Position numbers and translations under genes: made by a program. 64,000 bases of DNA from contig JAYFPE010000040.1 of NCBI GenBank assembly GCA_034928145.1, positions 1 to 64,000 of the forward strand, read 5' to 3'. The DNA is from Pelethousia sp034928145. Its GTDB lineage: Bacteria > Bacillota > Clostridia > Christensenellales > CAG-138. The notes under the pieces were generated by a model. The model saw only the letters and a list, made by a program, of their open reading frames with translations. It ran no database searches and was not told the DNA's origin. Within the stretch, counting starts at the first letter, position 1. Each line of letters starts with the position of its first letter. Of the stretch, positions 33,101-40,919 are shown piece by piece.

Positions 33101-33666
33101 GCAATGTGAAGGAAAGGTTCGACGCCCTGCGCGCCCAGTATGACGACCTGACCCAGGCCGAAGCGGACTTGCAGGTGTTGATCGCGGACCTGGTGCGCAC
33201 GATGGAAGTGGAGTTCAAGCGCCAGTTCGCCTTGATCCAGCAGAATTTTGCCACGGTTTTCGTGGAGCTTTTCGGCGGCGGCAGGGCGGAGTTGGTGCTC
33301 GGCGACGAGAAGGATATCCTCAATTGTGAGATCGATATCATCGCGCAGCCCCCGGGTAAAAAGCTACAGCTTTTATCCCTGCTCTCGGGCGGGGAGCGGG
33401 CGCTCACGGCCATCGCGCTGCTCTTTGCCATCCTCAAGCTCAAGCCTACGGCATTTTGCATCCTGGATGAGATCGAGGCCGCGCTGGACGAGGCCAACGT
33501 ATCCAACTTTGCGGAATACGTGCGCAATTATTCGGAGAATACCCAGTTCATCCTCATCACCCACCGCAAGGGCAGCATGCAGGTATGCGATTCGCTCTAT
33601 GGCGTGGCGATGGAGGAAAAGGGCGTGTCCAAGGTGGTATCCGCCCGCTTTAGCGAGATCGCGTAA
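30103..33666 (+). CDS. smc: Chromosome partition protein SMC
   Basis: 1187 residues from TTG 30103, the usual length. N-terminal Walker A IIGPNGSGKSNI; two long coiled coils (about 165-500 and 670-1020) around a hinge domain at about 510-660 (EGVVAELIRVPQEYEVAIE...PGGSMTGGS); C-terminal signature LLSGGERALTAIALLF and Walker B FCILDEIEAALDEANV. A condensin ATPase for chromosome organisation. The ORF is open back into rnc, but the conserved RLTKLEINGFKSF begins at the chosen TTG. ScpA/ScpB partners are not in the window. Confidence 0.96.
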   Translation: MRLTKLEINGFKSFAKKTEIDIPSGITAIIGPNGSGKSNIADAVRWVLGEQSAKALRGAKMEDVIFNGTESRKPQAFCEVTLTFDNSDGELPTEFAEVSITRRVYRSGESEYLINRSACRLKDIQALFRDTGVGKEGYSIIGQGRVEEILSNKSGDRRAAFEEAAGVMKYRVRKEEAERKLENTKKNLVRIQDILEELENQVGPLEEQSADAREFLRLREELREIEVNVFLYEYDKLSERLTSLEQALNQFDEEIASATALSEKLGQDCVAAEDKERRLSSAISEVQNKLLSASSGAEAHAGSAKVLQERMANLVRERERLEADGAEYASRAAALRVQIDELAKEAEQAQAAKAESSAALGETEKKRTAMQADIEGREAEAERQKNAMIEALNRLSDAKSRISRLEAIKTTLLERIRETEERGDEIKADGEKLAEEFETLDAHYRRLKSAYDEKLAAKTQAIERVNELQSGVKAAQEALRKVEQQTQAATSRVKVLEEMKRAYEGYYTSVRNLLKDADRDTALGRRIEGVVAELIRVPQEYEVAIEMTLGSGLQNIVTPTEEDAKKVIEHLRSRQYGRATLLPVTIMRSRLLSDIELSYCRVDGYLGVASDLVGFEERYRGIFENLLGRTVLVKDLDAGIAINKRARGGFRIATLKGDIINPGGSMTGGSTQKREFSLIGREREIEELQKGLESLKKQAAAKAAEVEALGEEILHANRALEEAAEAIHAQDLEVATQREKVEALRQYVEENKQQQERVELESTQLRDNIENIDEQCGEARQDQSSLEEGHVATQEDIRRMQAELTALRLEYEKVNEAATEDKVALVAREKEAQAAYQALERMRREAEALEKQAAQALLAAEEGTAQFLTLQKELSELGSSIDVERKDIDGLTDQLRAMEEERAQHLTALDEMRERREKNAIDLGDLRERRHKSELNQSRSQLELANMQDRIWNDYELTYENAQPLRRNITITASHVRVDELKKSIRALGDVNVNAIEDYRNVKERFDALRAQYDDLTQAEADLQVLIADLVRTMEVEFKRQFALIQQNFATVFVELFGGGRAELVLGDEKDILNCEIDIIAQPPGKKLQLLSLLSGGERALTAIALLFAILKLKPTAFCILDEIEAALDEANVSNFAEYVRNYSENTQFILITHRKGSMQVCDSLYGVAMEEKGVSKVVSARFSEIA

Positions 33667-33684
33667 AGGGAGCATAGAGAATCT

Positions 33685-34587
33685 ATGGCGAATTTTTTTG
33701 ATAAACTACGCCAGGGCCTGGCTAAGACCGGCGGCGGGATGCTGGCCGGTATCTTTGCGGGCGATGAGCGTATAGACGGCGATTTTTTTGATGAGTTGGA
33801 AGAAGCCCTTATCGTGGCGGACGTGGGCATGGAGACTACAGCCGCCTTAATCGGCCAACTGCGCGAGGCCATCAGCCGGGATAAGCTGCACACCCGCAGC
33901 GAGGCGCGGCAGGCGCTGGCCGCTATCCTGGCCGCCGCCATGGAACCGAAAACGGACTTTGCGCCCGAGCGCGGCCCGGCGGCCCTATTGATCGTGGGCG
34001 TAAACGGCGTGGGCAAAACCACATCTTTGGGCAAGCTGGCCCATTATTATAAAGCCGCGGGCCGAAGCCCCATGCTGGCCGCCGCGGATACCTTTCGCGC
34101 GGCCGCTGCCGAGCAACTGACTGTTTGGGCCGAGCGGGCGGACGTGTCTATCGTCAAGCAGGGCGAGGGGGCGGATCCGGCGGCCGTGGTGTTCGACGCG
34201 ATTTCCTCCTTCAAGGCCCGGGGCCGGGATATTCTGCTGGTTGATACGGCCGGGCGGCTGCACAATAAGAAAAACCTGATGGACGAGCTGGCCAAGATGC
34301 GCCGCGTCCTCAGCCGGGAACTGCCGGATATCCCCTGCGAGGCCCTTCTGGTGCTGGATGCAACCACCGGCCAGAACGCCATCGCCCAGGCCAAGGCCTT
34401 TGGCGAGGCCACGGGGCTGACGGGCGTGATCCTCACCAAGCTTGACGGCACCGCTAAGGGCGGTGTGGCCCTGGCCGTAAGGGCCCAGCTGGGCGTGCCC
34501 GTGCGTTTCGTGGGCGTGGGTGAGGGCATAGACGACCTTTTGCCCTTTGACGCGGCTTCTTTCTCCAAGGCGCTGCTGAATCTTTAG
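33685..34587 (+). CDS. ftsY: Signal recognition particle receptor FtsY
   Basis: 300 residues, a short form with the N and G domains but almost no acidic A domain. GTPase motifs: VGVNGVGKTTSLGKLA, DTFRAAAAEQL, DTAGRLHNKKNLMDEL and TKLDGTAKGG. Docks Ffh-bound ribosomes at the membrane. Follows smc by 18 bp, the usual order. Confidence 0.96.
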   Translation: MANFFDKLRQGLAKTGGGMLAGIFAGDERIDGDFFDELEEALIVADVGMETTAALIGQLREAISRDKLHTRSEARQALAAILAAAMEPKTDFAPERGPAALLIVGVNGVGKTTSLGKLAHYYKAAGRSPMLAAADTFRAAAAEQLTVWAERADVSIVKQGEGADPAAVVFDAISSFKARGRDILLVDTAGRLHNKKNLMDELAKMRRVLSRELPDIPCEALLVLDATTGQNAIAQAKAFGEATGLTGVILTKLDGTAKGGVALAVRAQLGVPVRFVGVGEGIDDLLPFDAASFSKALLNL

Positions 34588-34651
34588 GGCAACGATATGC
34601 CCCATGCTGTCTACGCGGGCGGCGCATCTATAGTTTCCCTGCAAAAAGTGC

Positions 34652-34679
34652 TTGACATGGCCCCTGATTGGGTTATAAT
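34652..34679 (+). promoter_or_regulatory. Sigma-A promoter of ylxM-ffh-rpsP-khpA
   Basis: TTGACA (34652-34657), 16-bp spacer, consensus TATAAT (34674-34679), 48 bp before ylxM. Confidence 0.8.
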
Positions 34680-34727
34680 ACTATAGGTGTCAAGTAGAAT
34701 GCCTTTACAGTCCGAGGGAGGGATTGG

Positions 34728-35063
34728 ATGCGGGAGCATGTGGAGCTGGGCATGCTGCTCAGCCGCTACGGCGCGCTGCTTACAGAGCGGCAGCGCACGC
34801 TGCTGGCCCTCTCTGTAGATGAAGACCTGTCCCTTTCCGAAATCGCGGAGCAGGCGGGCATATCGCGCCAGGCCGTGCTGGACGCCATCAAGCGGGCGGA
34901 AAGCCAGCTTTATGCCTTCGAAGCGGCGCTGGGGATGGAAAAGCTGACCCGTACCCTGCGCAAAAAGGCCGAAGCCCTCGCCGCCCTGCCCGCCGTGGCC
35001 GGGAATGCAGAGGCCCAAGCCCTGAGCAGGGAGATATTGGAGATCATCAACGATGGCGTTTGA
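34728..35063 (+). CDS. ylxM: YlxM-type DNA-binding/SRP-associated protein
   Basis: 111 residues. A sigma-70 region-4-like helix-turn-helix: LLSRYGALLTERQRTLLALSVDEDLSLSEIAEQAGISRQAVLDAIKRAE. In Firmicutes ylxM lies directly upstream of ffh and in streptococci modulates SRP assembly; here it overlaps ffh by 11 bp. Confidence 0.92.
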   Translation: MREHVELGMLLSRYGALLTERQRTLLALSVDEDLSLSEIAEQAGISRQAVLDAIKRAESQLYAFEAALGMEKLTRTLRKKAEALAALPAVAGNAEAQALSREILEIINDGV

Positions 35064-36390
35064 AGGCCTTTCGTCCAAATTACAAAATGTTTTTAAAAAG
35101 CTCACCGGCCGTGGCAAGCTCAACGAGAAAGATGTGAAGGAAGCCATGCGCGAGGTGAAGCTCGCCCTTTTGGAGGCGGATGTCAGCTTTGCCGTGGTCA
35201 AAAAGTTTATCGCAGCCGTAACGGAGCGGGCTGTGGGCGCGGAGGTGCTCGAAAGCCTCACGCCGGGCCAGCAGGTGATCAAGATCGTCAATGAAGAGCT
35301 GACCAGCCTCATGGGCGGGGCGAACGCAAAGCTGGAATTCGGCTCCAAAAGCCCGGCCGTGGTGCTGTTGTGCGGCCTGCAGGGCGCGGGCAAAACCACG
35401 ATGACGGGCAAGCTGGGGGCCTATTTGCAAAAGCAATTCGGTAAATCCCCGCTGCTCGTGGCCTGCGATATCTACCGCCCGGCAGCCATCCGCCAATTGC
35501 AGGTGGTAGGGGAAAAGCTCAAACTGCCCGTGTTTGAGCGCGGCCAGCAAAGCCCCGTGCAAACGGCCAAGGAGGCCGTGGATTACGCCCGCTCGCATAT
35601 GCTCGATTTGGTCATCGTGGATACGGCGGGCCGCCTGCACATAGACGAGGCCATGATGGAGGAGATCGCCGCTCTGCGCGACGAATTGAACCCCGCCGAA
35701 ATTCTTCTGGTTGTAGACGCCATGACCGGCCAGGATGCCGTCAACGTGGCCCAGGCGTTTAATGAAAAGCTGGCCCTCACCGGCGTAATCGTGACCAAGC
35801 TCGACGGCGATACCCGCGGCGGCGCGGCCCTCTCTGTGCGGGAGGTCACGGGCCGGCCCATCAAATTCTGCGGCACTGGGGAAAAGCTCACGGATATCGA
35901 GCCGTTTTATCCGGACCGCATGGCCGGCCGCATCCTGGGCATGGGCGATATGATGACCCTCATCGAAAAGGCGCAAACCGCCTTCGATGAAAAAAAGGCC
36001 TTGGAGCTTACGAACAAGCTGCGCAGCAACGATTTCACGCTGGAAGATTTCATGGCGCAGATGGAGCAGATGAAAACCATGGGCTCCATGCAGGATATCC
36101 TGGCCATGATGCCGGGAGCGGCAGCTTCCAAGCTGGGCACTGTGGAGCTCGACGAAAAGCAGACAGAGCGCACCTTGGCCATTATCCGCTCGATGACGGC
36201 GCAGGAGCGCCGTAAGCCTGAGCTGATCAACGCCAGCCGCCGCCGGCGCATCGCCGCGGGCAGCGGCAACGCCGTGCAGGATGTGAACCGGCTGCTCAAC
36301 CAATTCGAAGCCACGCGCAAGATGATCCGTCAGCTCACTGGCGGTAAGATCAAAAAGGGCAGGCGCGGCTTCAATCCCTTTGGCTTTTAA
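35053..36390 (+). CDS. ffh: Signal recognition particle protein Ffh
   Basis: 445 residues. N domain, G domain (LLCGLQGAGKTTMTGKLG, DIYRPAAIRQL, DTAGRLHIDEAMM, TKLDGDTRGGAAL) and a methionine-rich M domain (DFMAQMEQMKTMGSMQDILAMMPG) that binds signal peptides and SRP RNA. The RNA component is not in the window. Confidence 0.97.
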   Translation: MAFEGLSSKLQNVFKKLTGRGKLNEKDVKEAMREVKLALLEADVSFAVVKKFIAAVTERAVGAEVLESLTPGQQVIKIVNEELTSLMGGANAKLEFGSKSPAVVLLCGLQGAGKTTMTGKLGAYLQKQFGKSPLLVACDIYRPAAIRQLQVVGEKLKLPVFERGQQSPVQTAKEAVDYARSHMLDLVIVDTAGRLHIDEAMMEEIAALRDELNPAEILLVVDAMTGQDAVNVAQAFNEKLALTGVIVTKLDGDTRGGAALSVREVTGRPIKFCGTGEKLTDIEPFYPDRMAGRILGMGDMMTLIEKAQTAFDEKKALELTNKLRSNDFTLEDFMAQMEQMKTMGSMQDILAMMPGAAASKLGTVELDEKQTERTLAIIRSMTAQERRKPELINASRRRRIAAGSGNAVQDVNRLLNQFEATRKMIRQLTGGKIKKGRRGFNPFGF

Positions 36391-36457
36391 CGCTGGTTTC
36401 TGAGGCGACATGCTTTTGAAATAAATAACTATCCATTTTTTCAGGAGGAAATTTACT

Positions 36458-36700
36458 ATGCTTAAGATCAGGCTGCGCCGCATGGGCGCGAAGAAGGCTC
36501 CCTTCTACCGCATCGTGGTGGCGGATTCCCGCGCGCCCCGCGACGGCGCTTTTGTGGAGGAGCTCGGCTATTACGACCCCACCAAGAGCCCCATCGAGCT
36601 TAACGTCAACAACGAAAAGGCTGCCGAATGGCTTAAGAGCGGCGCACAGCCCACGGAAACCGTGCGCGCCTTGCTTAAAAAGTCCGGCGCGCTGCAGTAA
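36458..36700 (+). CDS. rpsP: 30S ribosomal protein S16
   Basis: 80 residues. LKIRLRRMGAKKAPFYRIVVADSR start and GYYDPTKSP are diagnostic. AGGAGG precedes the ATG. Its TAA overlaps the first ATG of the KH-domain frame. Confidence 0.98.
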   Translation: MLKIRLRRMGAKKAPFYRIVVADSRAPRDGAFVEELGYYDPTKSPIELNVNNEKAAEWLKSGAQPTETVRALLKKSGALQ

Positions 36701-36723
36701 TGGAGCAGGTCGGGGAGCAAGCC

Positions 36724-36954
36724 ATGGGAGAGCTGGTTAAATACATTGCTATGAATCTCGTGGATAAGCCCGAAGAAGTCAAGGTGGAAGTAAAAGAGGG
36801 CGAGAGTTCCACGGTGATCGAGCTGAGCGTCGCGCCCGAAGATATGGGCAAGGTGATCGGCAAGCAGGGCCGCATCGCTAAGGCGATACGCACCGTGGTG
36901 CGGGCCGCTTCTGTAAAGGAAAATAAAAAATACATCGTGGAGATCCTCGGCTAA
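36724..36954 (+). CDS. khpA: RNA-binding KH-domain protein KhpA
   Basis: 76 residues. A single KH domain with the GxxG loop in MGKVIGKQGRIAKAIRTVV. Starts MGELVKYIAMNLVDKPEEV, the family N-terminus. I prefer ATG 36724 (GGGGAG 6 bp upstream) over ATG 36700. KhpA usually pairs with KhpB as an RNA chaperone for cell division and elongation control. Standard position after rpsP. Confidence 0.93.
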   Translation: MGELVKYIAMNLVDKPEEVKVEVKEGESSTVIELSVAPEDMGKVIGKQGRIAKAIRTVVRAASVKENKKYIVEILG

Positions 36955-36977
36955 AGCCGACTCTCCGCCTTTGAAAG

Positions 36978-37150
36978 ATCATGGGGTTCGGAGGCCATAG
37001 CCCCCGGCGGCTATATTCCGGCTTCGGCGGCATGTGCGCCGAAACGGATGAAAGCTGCAGGCTTTCGTTCCCCACAGGGTTTGCTGGCCGTGCCGCCAGG
37101 CACAAGCAAACCCTGCAAACTCAAAAATGTGGCGGCAGCCACCTTTTTGA
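36978..37150. repeat. Structured dispersed repeat, copy B, abutting rimM
   Basis: An inverted-orientation relative of 8351-8532. On the plus strand: a GGAGGCC/CCCCGG-type block near 36990, TTCGGCG/CGCCGAA (37023-37043), GAAAGC/GCTTTC (37049-37065), AGGGTTTGCT/AGCAAACCCT (37076-37114, inner GTGCC/GGCAC), and a 30-base near-perfect inverted repeat 37121-37150 (GTGGC-GGCA-GCCAC with A-rich and T-rich flanks). The last hairpin ends with CTTTTTGA four bases before the rimM ATG. It fills the gap between khpA and rimM. Confidence 0.8.
37121..37150 (+). terminator. Terminator-like hairpin carried by repeat copy B
   Basis: Thirteen-pair stem with one mismatch, GGCA loop, then CTTTTTGA. If it works as a terminator, it separates rpsP-khpA transcription from rimM-trmD. 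Confidence 0.55.
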
Positions 37151-37153
37151 ATT

Positions 37154-37672
37154 ATGCAGGAATATTTGCGCATTGGCCTGATTTTGCGGCCCCATGGCGT
37201 ACATGGGGCGGTTAAGCTTCAGCCGCTGACCACGGACAACCGGCGCTTCCTAAAGCTTAAGGAAGCCTATATCGAGCAGAATGGGGAATACATACCCGTA
37301 GAAGCTATCGAGATCAGCGTGCAGCCGGACGTTGTTTTCCTGCGCCTTTCGTTTTGCGATAGCAGGGAGCAGGCGGAAGCCCTGCGGGGCAAATACCTCT
37401 GCGTAGACCGGGCGCACGCGGCCAAGCTGCCGGCAGGGCGCTATTTCGTGGCGGATCTGATCGGCTGCGCCGTGGAGGATAGCAATGGCAAATCCTTAGG
37501 GAAGCTGACGGATATATTGGAGACGGGCGCGAACGACGTATACGTGATCAAGGGGGAGAAGACGCTGCTGATCCCCGCTCTGAAAAAGCTTTTGCAGCAT
37601 GTGGATGTGCAAAGCGGGCGCATCATTCTCGATGCGGAAGTTTTGGAGGAGGTGGGTCTTTTTGAGGATTGA
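37154..37672 (+). CDS. rimM: Ribosome maturation factor RimM
   Basis: 172 residues. YLRIGLILRPHGVHGAVKLQPLT start, and the PRC-barrel half with GRYFVADLIGCAVEDSNGKSLGKLTDIL and KTLLIPALKKLL. Assists late 30S assembly around S19. No Shine-Dalgarno sequence precedes ATG 37154, because the repeat runs to position 37150. The TTG of Leu-5 codon region has AGGA upstream but would lose part of the conserved N-terminus. Overlaps trmD by 11 bp. Confidence 0.94.
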   Translation: MQEYLRIGLILRPHGVHGAVKLQPLTTDNRRFLKLKEAYIEQNGEYIPVEAIEISVQPDVVFLRLSFCDSREQAEALRGKYLCVDRAHAAKLPAGRYFVADLIGCAVEDSNGKSLGKLTDILETGANDVYVIKGEKTLLIPALKKLLQHVDVQSGRIILDAEVLEEVGLFED

Positions 37673-38390
37673 CGTGCTCACGCTCTTTCCCGAAATGTTC
37701 GAAGGCGTGCTGGGCGGCAGCATGCTGGGCCGGGCGCAAGAGGCGGGCATTCTCGATTGCCGCTTACACAACATCCGCGATTGGTCGCTCAACAAGCACC
37801 ACAATGCGGATGATTATCCCTTTGGCGGGGGCGCGGGCATGGTGATGATGGCGCAGCCGATTTGGGATTGCATCGAAGAAGTGGATCCGAATCACGAGGC
37901 CCTTCGCATCGCTCTTTTGCCCCGGGGCGAAAGGCTTGGCGTACCCATGGCCCGCGAGCTTAGCAAAAAGGAGCGCATCTTGCTCCTTTGCGGCCATTAC
38001 GAAGGGGTGGATGAGCGGGCGCTTTCCAAAATGGATATGGAAGTTTCCATTGGCGATTATGTGCTCACAGGCGGGGAGCTGCCCGCCATGGTGTTGATCG
38101 ATTGCCTGAGCCGCTTCATCCCGGGCGTGCTGGGCAGCGAACAGTCCGCCGAGGAGGAGAGCTTTTCAGACGGCCTGCTGGAATACCCGCAATATACCCG
38201 CCCTGCGGAATTCAACGGCCTGGCTGTGCCGGAAGTGCTGCTTAACGGCAACCACGCGCACATCAACCGTTGGCGGCGGGATATGTCCCTCAAAATGACG
38301 CTGGAGCGCCGCCCGGAACTCTTGGAAGAAGCGCGGCTCGATAAAAAGGACTTAGCCTATTTAGAAAGCCTGAAAAAGACGGAGAATTAG
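37662..38390 (+). CDS. trmD: tRNA (guanine-N1)-methyltransferase TrmD
   Basis: 242 residues from TTG 37662, preceded by GGAGGAGGTGGG. IDVLTLFPEMFEG start; the SPOUT knot motifs LLCGHYEGVDERAL and SIGDYVLTGGELPAMVLID bind SAM. Makes m1G37 in tRNAs to prevent frameshifting. Conserved rimM-trmD-rplS order. Confidence 0.96.
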   Translation: MRIDVLTLFPEMFEGVLGGSMLGRAQEAGILDCRLHNIRDWSLNKHHNADDYPFGGGAGMVMMAQPIWDCIEEVDPNHEALRIALLPRGERLGVPMARELSKKERILLLCGHYEGVDERALSKMDMEVSIGDYVLTGGELPAMVLIDCLSRFIPGVLGSEQSAEEESFSDGLLEYPQYTRPAEFNGLAVPEVLLNGNHAHINRWRRDMSLKMTLERRPELLEEARLDKKDLAYLESLKKTEN

Positions 38391-38402
38391 GTGAATTTGT
38401 GG

Positions 38403-38431
38403 TTGCGCCCACCGCGCGGCCATGTTATAAT
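38403..38431 (+). promoter_or_regulatory. Promoter of rplS
   Basis: TTGCGC (38403-38408), 17-bp spacer, consensus TATAAT (38426-38431). It leaves a leader of about 65 bases before rplS that could hold an L19-type autoregulatory structure; I did not resolve one. Confidence 0.65.
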
Positions 38432-38502
38432 GCACTTTGTGACAACGGGCGGTCCAATGCCGATAAGCGGTACGAACGTCTGGGAGAGAGGAGAAAAATA
38501 AA

Positions 38503-38868
38503 ATGTCCGACATCATTCGTGAACTGGAAAAAGAACAACTCCGCACCGATCTTCCCAAGCTGGAAGTGGGCGATACCGTTCGGGTATTCGTTAAGGTCGT
38601 GGAAGGCTCCCGCGAGCGCCTGCAAAATTTTGAGGGCGTGGTCATCAAGATCCAGGGCGGCGGCATCCGCAAATCCTTTACCGTGCGCCGTGTATCCTAT
38701 GGCGTGGGCGTGGAGCGTACCTTCCCCTACAACAGCCCCCGCGTAGGCCGCATCGAAGTGGTGCGCCATGGTAAAGTGCGCCGGGCCAAGCTGTTCTACC
38801 TGCGGGATCGCGTGGGCAAGGCCGCCAAGGTGGTCGAGCGCATCGTGATGAGCGACAAGAACAAGTAA
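38503..38868 (+). CDS. rplS: 50S ribosomal protein L19
   Basis: 121 residues. FRVFVKVVEGSRERLQNFEGVVI-like core (VRVFVKVVEGSRERLQ), SFTVRRVSYGVGVERTFPYNSP, and GKVRRAKLFYLRDRVGKAA. AGAGAGGAG precedes the ATG. Confidence 0.98.
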   Translation: MSDIIRELEKEQLRTDLPKLEVGDTVRVFVKVVEGSRERLQNFEGVVIKIQGGGIRKSFTVRRVSYGVGVERTFPYNSPRVGRIEVVRHGKVRRAKLFYLRDRVGKAAKVVERIVMSDKNK

Positions 38869-38886
38869 TCGACCTGATATGCATGA

Positions 38887-38923
38887 AAAACCCCCGGTGC
38901 CTGCGGGCATATGGGGGTTTCCT
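38887..38923 (+). terminator. Terminator after rplS
   Basis: AAAACCCCC / GGGGGTTT stem with an inner TGCC/GGCA pairing, followed by TTTCCTT. Confidence 0.85.
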
Positions 38924-38971
38924 TATATCGGGCGCGTAAGGCCCGTAGCAAGCGAAAATAAAGGAGCGGCT

Positions 38972-39847
38972 ATGCTGATACAATGGTATCCCGGCCACAT
39001 GGCCAAAGCCCGGCGTATGCTGGTGGAAAATCTCAAGCTGATCGACGTGGTGGTGGAGATCGTGGATGCGCGCGCGCCCATCGCCACCCGCAATCCGGAT
39101 TTTGACGACCTATTTGTCGGCAAGAAGCGCATCGCCCTGTTAAATAAGAGCGATTTGGCAGACCCGGTCGCGACCAAGGCGTTTATCCGCGCCTTCAAGG
39201 AGCAGGGTGTAAAAGCGATGGAGTTCGTAGCGACCAATTCCGCTAAAAAGGCGGCAGCCGTGGAGCTTTTGCAGGGGGCCGTGCAGGAGGAAGTGGATCG
39301 GCTTTTGCAAAAGGGCGTGCACAAAACGGTGCGGGTCATGGTGGTGGGCATACCCAACGTGGGCAAATCCACCTTTATCAACCGCATCGCTGGCGCCAAT
39401 CGCGCGCAGGTGGGGGATAAGCCAGGCGTAACCAAGGGTAAACAATGGGTCAAGGTAGGGCCCTATCTTGAGCTAATGGATACCCCCGGCCTTTTGTGGC
39501 CCAAGCTGGAGGATGAACTTTTGGCCAGGCACCTTGCGTTCATCGGCTCCATCAAGGATGATATTATGGATGTGGAGCAATTGGCGGCCCTGCTTTTGCA
39601 GGAGCTAATGTCCCTTTGCCCGGATGCCTTGACCGCCCGCTACAAGAAGCTGGAAGCGGGTATGGAGCCCCACGCATTGCTCGCGGGCGTTTGCCAAAGC
39701 CGGGGATTTTTACTCTCCGGCGGCCTGCCGGATACGGAGCGGGGCGCGCGCATCGCCCTGGATGAATTCCGAGCAGGCAAGATCGGCAGGGTTACGCTGG
39801 ATAAGCCCGGTTACGAAAGGCAGGATGGAGATGGAAAGAAAGCCTAA
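38972..39847 (+). CDS. rbgA: Ribosome biogenesis GTPase RbgA (YlqF)
   Basis: 291 residues. IQWYPGHMAKARRML start; circularly permuted G motifs: NKSD (G4) comes first, then GIPNVGKSTFINR (G1) and DTPGLLWP (G3). Needed for late 50S assembly. ATG 38972 follows AAGGAG. Overlaps rnhB. Confidence 0.95.
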   Translation: MLIQWYPGHMAKARRMLVENLKLIDVVVEIVDARAPIATRNPDFDDLFVGKKRIALLNKSDLADPVATKAFIRAFKEQGVKAMEFVATNSAKKAAAVELLQGAVQEEVDRLLQKGVHKTVRVMVVGIPNVGKSTFINRIAGANRAQVGDKPGVTKGKQWVKVGPYLELMDTPGLLWPKLEDELLARHLAFIGSIKDDIMDVEQLAALLLQELMSLCPDALTARYKKLEAGMEPHALLAGVCQSRGFLLSGGLPDTERGARIALDEFRAGKIGRVTLDKPGYERQDGDGKKA

Positions 39848-40472
39848 GCCTAGCGAGGATGAGCGCCTCTTTGCGCTTTCCAGCCTGGAACGGGAATATT
39901 GGCAAGCCGGCAAATCTGTGGCCGGCGCGGATGAAGTGGGCCGCGGCCCGCTGGCCGGGCCGGTGGTGGCGGCCGTGGTGCTGCTGCCAACAGAATGCCT
40001 CATTGCGCGTGTAAATGACTCCAAAAAGCTCTCGCCGGCCAGGCGGGAGGCCCTGTATCCTATCATTATAGAAAAAGCGCTGGCCTATGGCCTGGGTTGG
40101 GCATGGCCAGAGCAGATCGACGCGCTGAACATCCGTCGGGCCACCTTCCTGGCCTTTCGGTTGGCCTATGCGGCGCTGCAAACAAAACCGGACGTCCTCT
40201 TCGTGGACGGCCGAGATAAGCTTGATATAGCTGCTGCGCAGGAGGCCATTATCCACGGGGATGCGCGTTGCCATTGCATCGCCGCCGCCTCCATCATCGC
40301 CAAGGTAGAGCGGGATCGCTATATGGAAGCGCAGGATGCGCTATACCCGGCCTATGGCTTTGCGCAAAACAAAGGTTACGGAACGGCGGCGCATATTGCG
40401 GCCCTGCGGGAGATCGGCCCCTGCCCTTTGCATAGGCGGAGCTTCATTGACCATTTCACCGGAGAAGGCTGA
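39831..40472 (+). CDS. rnhB: Ribonuclease HII
   Basis: 213 residues from ATG 39831; ATG 39825 is an equal alternative. VAGADEVGRGPLAGPVVAAVV holds the catalytic Asp-Glu pair; NDSKKLSPARRE and FVDGRDKLD follow; PAYGFAQNKGYGTAAH is the C-terminal motif. Cuts RNA in RNA-DNA hybrids and single embedded ribonucleotides. The stop overlaps yraN (TGATG). Confidence 0.95.
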   Translation: MERKPKPSEDERLFALSSLEREYWQAGKSVAGADEVGRGPLAGPVVAAVVLLPTECLIARVNDSKKLSPARREALYPIIIEKALAYGLGWAWPEQIDALNIRRATFLAFRLAYAALQTKPDVLFVDGRDKLDIAAAQEAIIHGDARCHCIAAASIIAKVERDRYMEAQDALYPAYGFAQNKGYGTAAHIAALREIGPCPLHRRSFIDHFTGEG

Positions 40473-40825
40473 TGGACGCGCGCAGGGGAAAGGGTCGCCT
40501 GGGCGAGGATCTGGCGGCCGCGCATCTGGCGCGGGCGGGCTATGAAATATTGGCGCGCAACTACCGGGCTTTGGGCTGCGAGCTGGATATCATTGCCCAA
40601 AGGGCGGATACGCTGGTTTTTGCCGAGGTGAAGGCCCGGCGGGGCTGCGCTTACGGCCTTGGCCGCGAGGCCGTGGGCCTAGTCAAGCAGGAGCATTTGA
40701 TCCGCGCCGCGCAGGCCTATTTGCAGGCCAACGATTGCTTCGAACGGTTTTGCCGCTTCGATGTTTTGGAGGTCGATCTGGCGAGCGGCCGGGTCGAGCA
40801 TATTGAGGGCGCTTTCACTCTATAA
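40472..40825 (+). CDS. YraN/UPF0102 family putative endonuclease
   Basis: 117 residues. GKGRLGEDLAAAHLARAGYEILARNYR and ELDIIAQ...LVFAEVKARRG carry the D..ExK nuclease-like site. The rnhB-yraN-comM-dprA order is widespread and suggests DNA processing. Function is not established. Confidence 0.92.
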   Translation: MDARRGKGRLGEDLAAAHLARAGYEILARNYRALGCELDIIAQRADTLVFAEVKARRGCAYGLGREAVGLVKQEHLIRAAQAYLQANDCFERFCRFDVLEVDLASGRVEHIEGAFTL

Positions 40826-40919
40826 AGAAGCATATAAGTAAACTTTTCAGATTTCCGTGTGGTTTGCCTTTCTATGTGGTAAAATAGACCTAATTATGGA
40901 TAGGTTTGGAACGAGATTT

